The notes under the pieces are model-generated. The model saw nothing but the letters and a program-made list of their open reading frames with translations, was not told the DNA's origin and searched no databases. The translations under genes were made by a program, and so were the position numbers. Below, piece by piece: positions 41,201-50,700 of a stretch of DNA of 64,000 bases; within the stretch, counting starts at the first letter, position 1, and every line of letters starts with the position of its first letter. Source of the stretch: an uncultured bacterium (GTDB lineage Bacteria; Krumholzibacteriota; Krumholzibacteriia; LZORAL124-64-63); assembly GCA_903912525.1 (NCBI GenBank), contig CAIWHK010000029.1:1-64000 (forward strand), read 5' to 3'.

Positions 41201-42772
41201 CTAGCGCCCGCCCCGCGCCTTCTTCTCGAACTCCGCGATCAGGTCCTTGCCCGACGTCAGGCTGACGATGCGGAACTCCTCGACGTGCAGCGTGGCGTCG
41301 TCCAGCACGTTCAATTCCAGGTCGAACGAACGCGACAGCTCGCGGAACTGCTCGGGCCGCTCCTCGAGCAGGTACAGGGCCAGCACCGGGTTGGCCTGGA
41401 TCTGCAGGCGCGACTCGTGCGTGACCACCGCGATGCGCTGGATGAGCCGCTCGATGCGGTTGCTCATCGTCTCCATCGACAGCACCTTGCCGGTGCCGGT
41501 GCAGTACGGGCAGTCGTCCGACAGCTGCGACAGCAGCGACGGCCGCACGCGCTGCCGGCTCATCTCGACCAGGCCCAGGCCGCTGACCTGGAAGACCTTG
41601 TGGCGGGCGCGGTCGCGGTGCAGGTGCAGGCGAAGCTCGTTGAAGACGCGCTTCTTGTTGCTCTCGCTCTCCATGTCGATGAAGTCGATGACGATGATGC
41701 CGCCCACGTCGCGCAGGCGCAACTGCCGCGCCACCTCGCGCGCGGCCAGCATGTTCGTCTGCAGGATCGTGTCTTCCTGGTTCCGCTTGCCGACGAAGCG
41801 GCCCGTGTTCACGTCGATCGAGACCAGGGCCTCGGTCTGCTCGATGATCAGGTAGCCGCCCTTCTTCATCCACACGCGCTTGTCGAGCGTGTTCTTGATC
41901 TCGGCCTCGATCTCGAACTGGTCGAAGATGGGCAGGTCGCCCTTGTACTCCTCGATGCGGCCGCGCAGCTCGGGCGCGAACATCTTCACGTAGTTGACCA
42001 GGCGCAGGAAGTCCTCGTGGTCGTCGATGACCAGGCGCGCCGTGTCTTCCTTGAAGATGTCGCGGATCAGCGCGACGACCATGCCCACGTCCTCGTGGAC
42101 CACGACCGGCGCCTGCACGTCCTGGCCGGACCGGTAGAGCTTGTCGAACAGGCCGCTGAGGTAGTCGACGTCCTGCTTGATGCCCTCTTCGGTGACGGCG
42201 GTGGCTGCGGTGCGGATGATGAAGGCGCCCTCGGCAGGGCGGTAGGCCTGCAGCATCTGCTTGAGGCGGACGCGCTCGCGGCGATCCTCGATCTTGCGCG
42301 AGACGCCGATATGGCGGCCCTTCGGCATCATCACCAGGTAGCGGCCGGGCAGGCTGATGTCCGCCGTCAGGCGCGGGCCCTTGGTGCTGATGGGTTCCTT
42401 GGTGACCTGGACGAGGATCTGGTCGCCGACCTTGAGCACGTTGCCGATGTCCGGCACGTGGCGCTGCCGGCGCCGGCCCGGCGGGCCGCCCCTCCGATCA
42501 CCCTGGGACGGGGTCGCCGGCTCGGGTCCCTCCTCCTCGCTGTCGTCGTGCTCGAGGTCGGACGCATGCAGGAAGCCCGCACGCTCGAGCCCGATGTCGA
42601 CGAACGCGGCCTGGAGGCCGGGTTTGACCGAGGTGACCTTGCCCTTGTAGACATTACCCACGATGCGCTTGGCATCGGCGCTCTCGACCAGCACTTCCAC
42701 GAGTTCGCCATCTTCGAGCATGGCGATGCGGATCTCGTGGGGGGACGAGTTGATGATGATTTCTTTGCGCAT
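41201..42772 (-). CDS. rng: ribonuclease G (RNase E/G family)
   Basis: A 523-residue endonuclease. 'MRKEIIINSSPHEIRIAMLE' starts the protein. The S1 domain has 'GNVYKGKVTSVKPGLQAAFV' and 'AGFLHASDLEHDD', then a disordered insertion (about 80-105). The catalytic core contains 'YLIIEQTEALVSIDVNTGRF' and 'GGIIVIDFIDMES', with the Mg-binding Asp residues. The Zn-link is 'DDCPYCTGTGKV', placed near the C-terminus. It processes 16S rRNA and degrades mRNA. It is 29 bases downstream of the radical SAM fusion gene. The long C-terminal domain of RNase E is missing, so it is RNase G. Confidence 0.95.
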   Translation of the reverse strand: MRKEIIINSSPHEIRIAMLEDGELVEVLVESADAKRIVGNVYKGKVTSVKPGLQAAFVDIGLERAGFLHASDLEHDDSEEEGPEPATPSQGDRRGGPPGRRRQRHVPDIGNVLKVGDQILVQVTKEPISTKGPRLTADISLPGRYLVMMPKGRHIGVSRKIEDRRERVRLKQMLQAYRPAEGAFIIRTAATAVTEEGIKQDVDYLSGLFDKLYRSGQDVQAPVVVHEDVGMVVALIRDIFKEDTARLVIDDHEDFLRLVNYVKMFAPELRGRIEEYKGDLPIFDQFEIEAEIKNTLDKRVWMKKGGYLIIEQTEALVSIDVNTGRFVGKRNQEDTILQTNMLAAREVARQLRLRDVGGIIVIDFIDMESESNKKRVFNELRLHLHRDRARHKVFQVSGLGLVEMSRQRVRPSLLSQLSDDCPYCTGTGKVLSMETMSNRIERLIQRIAVVTHESRLQIQANPVLALYLLEERPEQFRELSRSFDLELNVLDDATLHVEEFRIVSLTSGKDLIAEFEKKARGGR

Positions 42773-42801
42773 AGAACCCGCCCGCGTCGGGACGGGGCGG
42801 C

Positions 42802-45618
42802 TCACGTATTAAAGTGGCGCCCCATCCAGAACCGAAGGCCGGTCTCACCTACTTCCTCGAGGGGCGACAACCAGCGCCCGTCACGGTGAAGGCCCGAGTA
42901 CCCTGTCCGGGTCACGACGCACAGCCCGGGCTCGGGCAGCGCCTGACCGAACAGGCAGGCCAGGAAATCATGCACGGGCAGGCCTGCGCCGGACTCGCTG
43001 CGCACGAGGCTGAGGCGCAGCTCCGGTCCCTGGTCCTGTCCGCCAGCCCACGCCAATCCCAGGCCACCTTCGGGCACCAGGGCGCGGGCGTCGATCTGAA
43101 TGTCACCCTTGGGACGCTTGCGCACGACCAGCCGGTTCGGGCAGGCCAGGAACGCGTCCACGGTGGCGGCGGCCTCTGCGGCCGACGGCCCACCTTCCTG
43201 GGCGCCGGGCAACCTCACCCGGTAGTCGAACCTTGATACCGCCTGGTCGATGGACGGCGGCGTCTGGGCCCCGACCGCCACGGCGCGCTCGAAGCAGAGC
43301 CCCGGCGGCAACTCGTGGTTCAGGCGCTCAGTCCAACCGGGCACCTGGTGGTCGAAGGCGATGTCAAGGCACTCGCGCTCACCGGCGACCCCAACTGGCA
43401 GCGGGGGGCCGAACTTGAGCATCGGATGGGGATGATAGCCCCTGCTGTGGGCCACTGGCAAGCGCGACCTTCGCAGGGCCAAGTGCAACTGCCGCTGGAC
43501 GTCCAGGTGCCCCAGGAAGACCACATCGCCGGTCTTGGCGTACTGGACGCGGTACCAGCACTTGGCGGCCGCCTGCTGGCGCCAGCCCACCCAGCGGGCC
43601 TCTTCCTGCCCAGGCCGGGCCGGATCCGCGTTGCGGGGGTCGAAATCGACCTCCGGCGCTCCCGTTTGCGCTGTCGGAACCGGCGGAGTGTGCTTCGGGA
43701 TCGGGTCGTCCGCCAGCCGGGTCGTCCCCCGCCCGTGGGACGGGATGGCCGGCCCGCGGCGCGGCGGGGCGCCTTGCAGGGCCTCGAGCTTGGCGAAGAT
43801 GTGCTGGATGTCCCCGTCGCAGGACGTGCAGTCGTAGCAAGGCCCCTCCAGCCGGCAGTCCGCCAGCACCCGGGCCTGCAACGCGCGTCGCCAGTCCCGC
43901 CTGAGGAAATCCTTGTCGATCCCGACGTCGACCGAGTCCCAGGGCAGCGGCGCGTCGGGGTCGCGCGGCGCCAGGTACGCGTCCGGGTCCACGCCGCAGT
44001 CGACCAGGGCCTGTTCCCAGGCCCGGATCCGCATCTGCTCGGTCCAGCCCTCAAACCGGGCCCCCAGCCGCCAGGCCCGCTCCAGCACGTCGGCCAGCCG
44101 GTGGTCGCCCAGGCCGAGCAGCCCCTCCAGGAACGAGATCTCGGCGTCGCGCAGGCTCAGCTTCAGCTTGTAGCGCCGCAGCTGCTGCGAGACCCGGTGG
44201 TTGCGCCGCTCGATCTCGTCCCGCGAGATCTGCCCGGCCCACTGGAAGCTGGTGTGGGCCTTCGGCGAGAACGGCGACAGCGACACGTGCACCTGCGAGC
44301 CCCCGCGCGGCGCCCGGGCCACCACGCGGCCGACCAGCTCGCACAGCGCGTCGAGGTCCTCGTCCGTCTCGGTGGGCAGACCGATCATGAAGTACAGTTT
44401 CACGTTCTTGACGCCCGCGTGCAGCGCCTGCGCGGTGGCCTGGATGATGTCGTCGTCGGTGATGTTCTTGTTCACGACGTCGCGCAGACGCGCGCTGCCG
44501 GCCTCGGGCGCGAACGTGAAGCTGCCGGGGCGCTCGTTGCTGATGCGCTCGTACAGGCCGTCGTCGACCGAGTCGACGCGCAGGCTGGGCAGGACCAGGT
44601 TGGCGTGCCCGCCGACCAGCGAGTCCTGGATGCCGGCCACCGTCTCTCCCAGGCCGGAAAAATCGCCGGTCGACAGGCTGAGCAGCGACACCTCGGCATA
44701 ACCCGACGCCGCCAGCCCCCGCTGCGCCTCGGCGACCAGCTTGTCGACGTCGCGCTCGCGCACCGGCCGCGTGATCATGCCCGCCTGGCAGAAGCGGCAG
44801 CCGCGCACGCAGCCGCGCATGACCTCCAGCGACACGCGGTCATGCACCGGCTCGATCACCGGCACGATCTGCCGCGGCGGCGGGAACGCGTTGAGATCCT
44901 GCAGGACCCGCGACCGGACCGGGCCGGTGACGCCCTCCCACCACACGCCCGGCAGGGCGCGCAGGCGCTCGAGCTTGCGCGCGCGCGTCTCGCCGCGCGC
45001 CTTCGCATCGGCCAGCACGGCCGCCATCTCCATGATGACGTCCTCGCCGTCGCCCAGCACGAGCAGGTCCAGGAACGGCCCCACCACGGCGGGATTCAGC
45101 ACGCACGAACCACCGGCGATATAGATGGGATCATCCTCGCCGCGGTCGCGCGCGCGCAGCGGCGACCCCGCCAGGTCGATCATCGTCAGCATGTTCGTGT
45201 AGCCCAGTTCGTAGCCCAGCGAGAAGCCCACCAGGTCGAACTTCCCGGCCGGCTGGCGCGACTCGAGCCCGTGCAGCGGCAGGCCGATGGCGCGCATGGC
45301 CGCTTCCATGTCGGTCCACGGCGCGAACGCAAGGTCGCAGAAGGCCGCCGTGCGCTCCATCAGCAGGGTGTACAGGATGCGCAGGCCCTGGTGGGACATC
45401 CCCACCTCGTACACGTCCGGGAAGGCCAGCAGCACGGAGACGCGCCCGGGCGCGAAGCCCTCGCGCGTGGTGCCGAGCTCGCCGCCGACATAGCGACCGG
45501 GCGAGATCACGTTCGGCAGCAGGCGCCGACGCAGCGCGTCGGTGATCGCCTCGGGGTTGTCGAAAGCGGGCGCCGGCTTCCAGGGGTCCCCCGGCGCCGG
45601 CGCACTGGTGCGGCTCAT
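42802..45618 (-). CDS. radical SAM protein (TIGR03960-type) fused to DUF2344
   Basis: A 938-residue fusion. The N-terminal part (about 1-640) is a B12-binding-like and radical SAM domain with 'ALLAFPDVYEVGMSHQGLRI'-type text and the cluster motif 'MRGCVRGCRFCQAGMITRPV' (CxxxCxxC, about 255-275). The linker is Pro-rich. The C-terminal ~230 residues ('WYRVQYAKTGDVVFLGHLDV', 'HSRGYHPHPMLKFGPPLPVG') form a DUF2344/TIGR03936 domain. In many bacteria these are adjacent genes upstream of rng; here they are one protein. The substrate is unknown. The ATG at 45618 is 19 bases after the purF stop; an ATG at 45648 would overlap purF. Confidence 0.9.
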   Translation of the reverse strand: MSRTSAPAPGDPWKPAPAFDNPEAITDALRRRLLPNVISPGRYVGGELGTTREGFAPGRVSVLLAFPDVYEVGMSHQGLRILYTLLMERTAAFCDLAFAPWTDMEAAMRAIGLPLHGLESRQPAGKFDLVGFSLGYELGYTNMLTMIDLAGSPLRARDRGEDDPIYIAGGSCVLNPAVVGPFLDLLVLGDGEDVIMEMAAVLADAKARGETRARKLERLRALPGVWWEGVTGPVRSRVLQDLNAFPPPRQIVPVIEPVHDRVSLEVMRGCVRGCRFCQAGMITRPVRERDVDKLVAEAQRGLAASGYAEVSLLSLSTGDFSGLGETVAGIQDSLVGGHANLVLPSLRVDSVDDGLYERISNERPGSFTFAPEAGSARLRDVVNKNITDDDIIQATAQALHAGVKNVKLYFMIGLPTETDEDLDALCELVGRVVARAPRGGSQVHVSLSPFSPKAHTSFQWAGQISRDEIERRNHRVSQQLRRYKLKLSLRDAEISFLEGLLGLGDHRLADVLERAWRLGARFEGWTEQMRIRAWEQALVDCGVDPDAYLAPRDPDAPLPWDSVDVGIDKDFLRRDWRRALQARVLADCRLEGPCYDCTSCDGDIQHIFAKLEALQGAPPRRGPAIPSHGRGTTRLADDPIPKHTPPVPTAQTGAPEVDFDPRNADPARPGQEEARWVGWRQQAAAKCWYRVQYAKTGDVVFLGHLDVQRQLHLALRRSRLPVAHSRGYHPHPMLKFGPPLPVGVAGERECLDIAFDHQVPGWTERLNHELPPGLCFERAVAVGAQTPPSIDQAVSRFDYRVRLPGAQEGGPSAAEAAATVDAFLACPNRLVVRKRPKGDIQIDARALVPEGGLGLAWAGGQDQGPELRLSLVRSESGAGLPVHDFLACLFGQALPEPGLCVVTRTGYSGLHRDGRWLSPLEEVGETGLRFWMGRHFNT

Positions 45619-45637
45619 CTTGTCTCGATCCTCCAGG

Positions 45638-47110
45638 TCAGGCTCCATCCGAAGGCAGCAGGGGTTTGACGGGGATGCGAACCCCCGCGGCGCGCTCGAT
45701 GGCGTCGCGCCCGGTCTCCTCGGCGAACGACACCGGGTAGTCGCCGGTGAAGCACGCGTGGCAATGGTTGTCCTTGTCGTCGACGGCCTCGCGCAGCCCG
45801 GCCAGCGACAGGTAGGCCAGCGAGTCGACGCGCAGGTACGTGGCAATCTCGTCGACCGTGTGGCTCGAGGCGATCAGCTCGTTGCGCACAGGCGTGTCGA
45901 TCCCGTAGTAGCAGGGGTTGGTCACGGGCGGCGAGGCGATGCGCAGGTGCACTTCCTTCGCGCCGGCGCCCCGCATCAGCTTGACCAGTTTGCGCATGGT
46001 CGTGCCGCGCACGATCGAATCGTCGATCATCACGACGCGCCGGCCCGCCACGACCTCGGCCACCGGGTTGAACTTGATGCGCACGGACATGTCGCGGACC
46101 TTCTGCGCCGGCGAGATGAACGTGCGCCCGACGTAGTGGTTCCGGATCAGCGCCAGCTCGAACGGCACGCCCGTCGCGCGCGAGTAGCCCAGCGCCGCGG
46201 TGTTGCTGCTGTCGGGCACGGCGCAGACGAGGTCCGCCTCGACCGGCGACTCGCGCCCGAGGATCTCGCCGCACCGCCGGCGCGCCGACTCGACGTGCTG
46301 CCCGAAGACGATGCTGTCCGGCCGCGAGAAATAGACGTGCTCGAACACGCAGCGCCGCTCGGGCGCCCGCACCGAAAGCCGGCGGCTCGACAGCTCGCCC
46401 TCGCCCAGCACGACCATCTCGCCCGGGGCGATGTCCCGCAGGTAGCGCGCGCCGATGATGTCGAAGGCGCAGCTCTCGCTGGCCACCACGTAGCTGTCAC
46501 GATAGCGGCCCAGGCACAGCGGCCGGAACCCGTGGGGATCGCGCACGGCGATCAGCTTGTCGCGCACCAGCGCCACCAGGCTATAGGCGCCCAGGACGCG
46601 CGGCAGCACGTCCATCAGTGCGTCCTCGACGTTCTCGCCCGGATGCCGCGCCAGCAGGTGCAGGAAGACCTCGGTGTCGCTGGTGGTCGAGAAGATGGAG
46701 CCCTGCAGTTCCATCTCGCGCCGCAGTTCGTGCGCGTTGACCAGATTGCCGTTGTGGGCCAGGCTGACCGTTCCGCGGTGCGACGCCGCCTGCAGCGGCT
46801 GCGCATTCAACAGGTGGCTCGAGCCCGTCGTGCTGTAGCGCACGTGCCCGATCGCCCAGGACCCCGTCATCGCCTTCGTGGTCGACTCGTCGAAGACGTC
46901 GGCGACCAGGCCCATGCGCTTGTGCGTGAGCAGGCGGTGGCCGTCGGCCACGGTGATGCCCGCGCTCTCCTGGCCGCGATGCTGCAGGGCGTGCAGGGCC
47001 AGCGAGGCCAGTTCGGCCGCGGCTTCCACGCCGGCGATGCCGACGACGCCGCACTCCTCGTGCCAGTGCCGGCCGCCGCCGCCGTCGAACCTGTGGGTGC
47101 CCGTATCCAT
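45638..47110 (-). CDS. purF: amidophosphoribosyltransferase PurF
   Basis: A 490-residue enzyme catalysing the first step of purine synthesis (PRPP + Gln to phosphoribosylamine). The glutaminase domain starts at Cys20 (HEECGVVGIAG) after a 19-residue propeptide, as in the B. subtilis-type enzyme. The PRPP motif is 'VVMIDDSIVRGTTMRKLV' (about 352-369). Cysteines of a 4Fe-4S cluster are seen in 'RRCVFEHVYFSRPDS', 'TNPCYYGIDTP' and 'NHCHACFTGD'. The ATG at 47110 has AGGAGG upstream. It follows the unknown gene by 56 bases in the purL-unknown-purF-radical SAM-rng run. Confidence 0.97.
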   Translation of the reverse strand: MDTGTHRFDGGGGRHWHEECGVVGIAGVEAAAELASLALHALQHRGQESAGITVADGHRLLTHKRMGLVADVFDESTTKAMTGSWAIGHVRYSTTGSSHLLNAQPLQAASHRGTVSLAHNGNLVNAHELRREMELQGSIFSTTSDTEVFLHLLARHPGENVEDALMDVLPRVLGAYSLVALVRDKLIAVRDPHGFRPLCLGRYRDSYVVASESCAFDIIGARYLRDIAPGEMVVLGEGELSSRRLSVRAPERRCVFEHVYFSRPDSIVFGQHVESARRRCGEILGRESPVEADLVCAVPDSSNTAALGYSRATGVPFELALIRNHYVGRTFISPAQKVRDMSVRIKFNPVAEVVAGRRVVMIDDSIVRGTTMRKLVKLMRGAGAKEVHLRIASPPVTNPCYYGIDTPVRNELIASSHTVDEIATYLRVDSLAYLSLAGLREAVDDKDNHCHACFTGDYPVSFAEETGRDAIERAAGVRIPVKPLLPSDGA

Positions 47111-47166
47111 CGCGCCTCCTGCCCAGGTACTTCCGCTCCGTCCCGTACTCATGCGCCGGCCTGTAT

Positions 47167-47751
47167 TCACGCGCCGGTCCCGCCGGCCGAGACCAGCCAG
47201 CATTCCATGTGCGGGTTGACGAGCAACCCGTCGCGCCCGCCGCGCGCCACCGCCAGCGCCGCGCCCGTGGCCGCGGCCGACGCCGCCTCGCCCCGCACGA
47301 CCAGCCGCCAGACGGTCCCACTGACGACCGCCCCCGCCTGCCCGCGCGCCCAGGCCGCCACGTCGACCGATGTGCAGCCGGCCGGCGCGGCGCCGCCCAG
47401 CAGGTCGTCCCACAGCGAGGCCGCGGCCGCGCCGCGGTCGCTGGCCGTCGCCCCGCCCGGCCAGCCCGCCGGCAGCGGCTGTCCGTCGCCCTGTTCCCAC
47501 GTGAAGTCCACCGGCGACGCGAAGCACCCGTAGTGGTGCTTGTTCGGGTTGAAGTAGCGGCCGGTCGCCAGCACATCCTCGACGGCGGGCACCGCGAGGC
47601 CGGGCCGCGCCAGCGCGCCGCCGAACACATGGAACGCGCAACGGCGCAGGTCGGCCAGCCGATCGCCGCCCTGCAGGCGATCCTGCATCACGCGACGCGC
47701 CGTGGCGGCGTGCAGGTCCACGCCCTTGTGACCGGTCACCAGCGTCAGCAT
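47167..47751 (-). CDS. conserved-looking protein of unknown function in the pur operon
   Basis: A 194-residue protein with no recognised domain. It begins MLTLVTGHKGVDLHAATARR, has a His/aromatic-rich segment 'YFNPNKHHYGCFASPVDF' (about 68-86) and ends 'NPHMECWLVSAGGTGA'. No signal peptide or membrane helix is seen. The ATG at 47751 follows GGGAGG, and more upstream starts overlap the purL stop. It lies between purL-purQ and purF with gaps of 26 and 56 bases, so it is almost certainly co-transcribed. A role in purine synthesis, or in reading its products, is inference from position only. Confidence 0.7.
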   Translation of the reverse strand: MLTLVTGHKGVDLHAATARRVMQDRLQGGDRLADLRRCAFHVFGGALARPGLAVPAVEDVLATGRYFNPNKHHYGCFASPVDFTWEQGDGQPLPAGWPGGATASDRGAAAASLWDDLLGGAAPAGCTSVDVAAWARGQAGAVVSGTVWRLVVRGEAASAAATGAALAVARGGRDGLLVNPHMECWLVSAGGTGA

Positions 47752-47777
47752 CGGTCCTCCCTGCATCATGTCCCCCG

Positions 47778-50700
47778 TCAGCACAATTCCACCAGCCGGT
47801 GCAGCAGGAACGCGCCCGGCCCGGCGCCTTCCAGCAGGATCGCGTCACCGGCCGCGCGCAGGCGCCGGCGACCCCAGGCGTGCGGCAGGTCCTCGGGCAC
47901 GGTGCGCAGCTGCGCCGCGCGCTCGGGGTGTGGCATCATCGCCAGCACGTTGCCGCGGCTGTTGGTCAGCGCGGCGACGTCCAGCAGCGACCCGTTGGGG
48001 TTGCCGTCGCTGCGACCGCCCAGCGGCGCGTATCGCAGCGCCACGTAGCCGCCGGCCGCGAGCTTCGCAAACATCGCCGGGTCCTCGTGCGTGAAGCGGC
48101 CCTCGGCGTGCGCCATCGGCAGGGGCAGCGTGCCGACCATGCCTTCGACGAACGGCGTGCGCGCCTGCGGGTGCGCCTCGAGCGCCACCCAGCGCGACAG
48201 GTAGCCGCGGCGCCCGGGATTGCGATTGGCCGCCAGCGCGACCTCGATGCGCCCGGGCTGCAGGCCCGGCACCAGGCCGGCCTCGACCAGCACCTGGCAG
48301 CCGTTGCAGATGCCGAGCACGGGCTTGCCGTGGCCGCTCTCCTCGAGCAGGACGTCCAGCAGCGGATCCTTCGCCGCGACGGCGCCCGCGCGCACGCGGT
48401 CCTGGTACGAGAACCCGCCGGGCACCAGGAAGCCGTCGAATGCCGCCAGCTCGGCGGCCGGGCGCGTCCAGCGGAACACTTCGGCGTCGGCGCCGGCGAC
48501 CCGCAGCAGGCGCGCCGATTCATCCTCGCAGTTGACGCCCGGCAATTGCACGACCGCCACGCGCGGGCGGCGCGCCAGGCTGATCAGGGGCGCCGAAGGC
48601 GGCAGGTCCGCAGCTTCGGGCGCGGCGGGTTCCGGCACGGCGCCGGCGGCCTCGTCGCCGCCCAGCAGGCGCGGCAGCGCCTCCTGCCACACGCGCGCCA
48701 GGCGCCGGACGCCCAGGTCGGCCAGCGCCCCGCCACGGCCGTCGGTGACGACCAGGCGCGGCTCGGCCGTGACGGCGCCGAGCGTCCACCAGGCGACGCC
48801 CGCGGCCGCCAGCAGCGACGACGCCTCGGCGAGCTTCACGGCCGGCACCGTCAGGACGAAGCCGCCCGCCTCGCCGAACAGGAACTCGCGCGCGGTGAGC
48901 GCGGTGTCGGCCGGCAATGATACCGCCGCACCGAGCAGCCCGCCCGCCTCCAGCCCGATCGCCATCTCGGCCAGGCAGCCGGCCAGGCCGCCGTCGCTGA
49001 TGTCGTGCGCCGCCGAGACCAGGCCCGCGGCGACGAGGTCGCAGACGACGTTGATCGCGGCGCGCGCCGCCGCGAAATCCAGCGGCGGCACCGCCGGCCG
49101 CCCCGCGCTGAATCCCGCCTCGAGGTAGGCGCTGCCCGCCAGTTCGGGACCGCGTTCGCCGACCAGCAGCACGACATCGCCGGCCGCCTTGAAGCGCTGG
49201 CTGCGGCAGTGCGCGTGGTCGTCGACCAGGCCGATGCAGGCGACGATCGGCGACGGGGCGATCGCACGCCCGGTGGCGCTCTGGTTGTAGAGGCTGACGT
49301 TGCCCGAGACCACCGGCAGCGGCACGTCCTGGCGCGCGTACAGCCCGATCCCGCGGCAGGCATCGCCGACGCCGCGCACCGCCTCGCTGAACTGCCAGAA
49401 GGCGTGCGGGTTCTCGGGATTGCCGAAGTTCAGGCAGTCGGTGATCGCCGCGGGCCGCCCGCCCACGCAGGCCACGTTGCGGCACGCCTCAAGTACGGCG
49501 GCGGCGCCGCCCGTCCACGGGTCGGCCAGGCCGAGCAGCGGGTTGCCGTCGGCGCTCAGCGCAACGGCGCGGCGGCACCCGGCCAGCGGCGCCACGACGC
49601 CGGCATCCCCTTCGCCGGGCCGGATGATCGTGTTGGCCTGCACCTCGGCGTCGTAATGCCGGTAGATGTACTCGCGGCTGGCCAGGTTCGGGTGCGCCAT
49701 GAGGGCCAGCCACTCGTCGGCAAGCTGCGCGAGCGGCGCCTCGGGCAGGCGCTCGTCGAGCGGCACCTCGCGGCGCTCCGGCGCCTCGGCGACGCGGTCG
49801 TAGCGGATGCCCTCGGTGATCGTCTCGACCGGCGCGTCGCAGACGATGCGGTCGCCCGAGCGCAGCACGTAGCGCCGCTCCTGCGTCACCGTGCCGATGC
49901 GCCTTGCGCAGGCACCGTCGTACAGCGTCGGCAGCGCGAAGGCCTCGTTGTAGATCGCCAGCACGCGCGCGGTCAGCCGCGCCGGCACCGCCAGACCGTA
50001 GCGCTCCTGCGTCTCGCTGCAGGCACAGACGCGCGCCGGCAGCCCCGTGATCTGGTGCACCAATTCGAGGTCGACGTCGCAGCCGAAGCCGCCGGCATCG
50101 ACCAGTTCGCTGGTCACGCAGGCCACGCCGCCGGCGCCGAGGTCCTTGAAGCCGATCTCCACGCCCTCGTCGCGCGCCAGCTGCAGCGCCGCGCGGTTGG
50201 CCACGGTCAGGATGCGCTTGAGGAACGGGTCGGGCGTCTGCACGCTGCCCTTGTTCTCGGTCGCGGCGGCGGCATCGAGGTCGGCCGACGCGAACGCCGC
50301 GCCGCCCATGCCCGACCAGTCGGTGGGCTTGCCGACCAGGATGAGGTCGTACGGCTCGAGCGCGGCCTGCTTCGGCACGCGGCTGTGCGTGATGTGGGCC
50401 TGGTCGACCAGGCCCACGGCCACGACGTTGACCAGGCAGTTGTCGTTGTACGACTCGTGGAAGTAGACGTCGCCGCCCAGGTTGGGCACGCCGATGGCGT
50501 TGCCGTATTCCCAGATGCCGGTCACCACGTCGCGCGCGATGTCGATGCGGTGCGCGGCGCCCCTGGCATCGCCCTCGCCGGCGACAGGCCAGCCGAAGCG
50601 CAACGGGTCGAGCGTGGCGATGACCTCGCCGCCCATGCAGTACACGTCGCGCACGATGCCGCCGATGCCGGTGGCGGCGCCCTCGACGGGCATCACCTGG

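Noticed and set aside
41201-42772. RNase E rather than RNase G
   Set aside because: The long disordered scaffold C-terminus of RNase E is missing; length and ending fit RNase G.
43315-45669. Plus-strand open frame of 784 codons
   Set aside because: It is antisense to the radical SAM fusion, whose Cys motif and domain order are clear.
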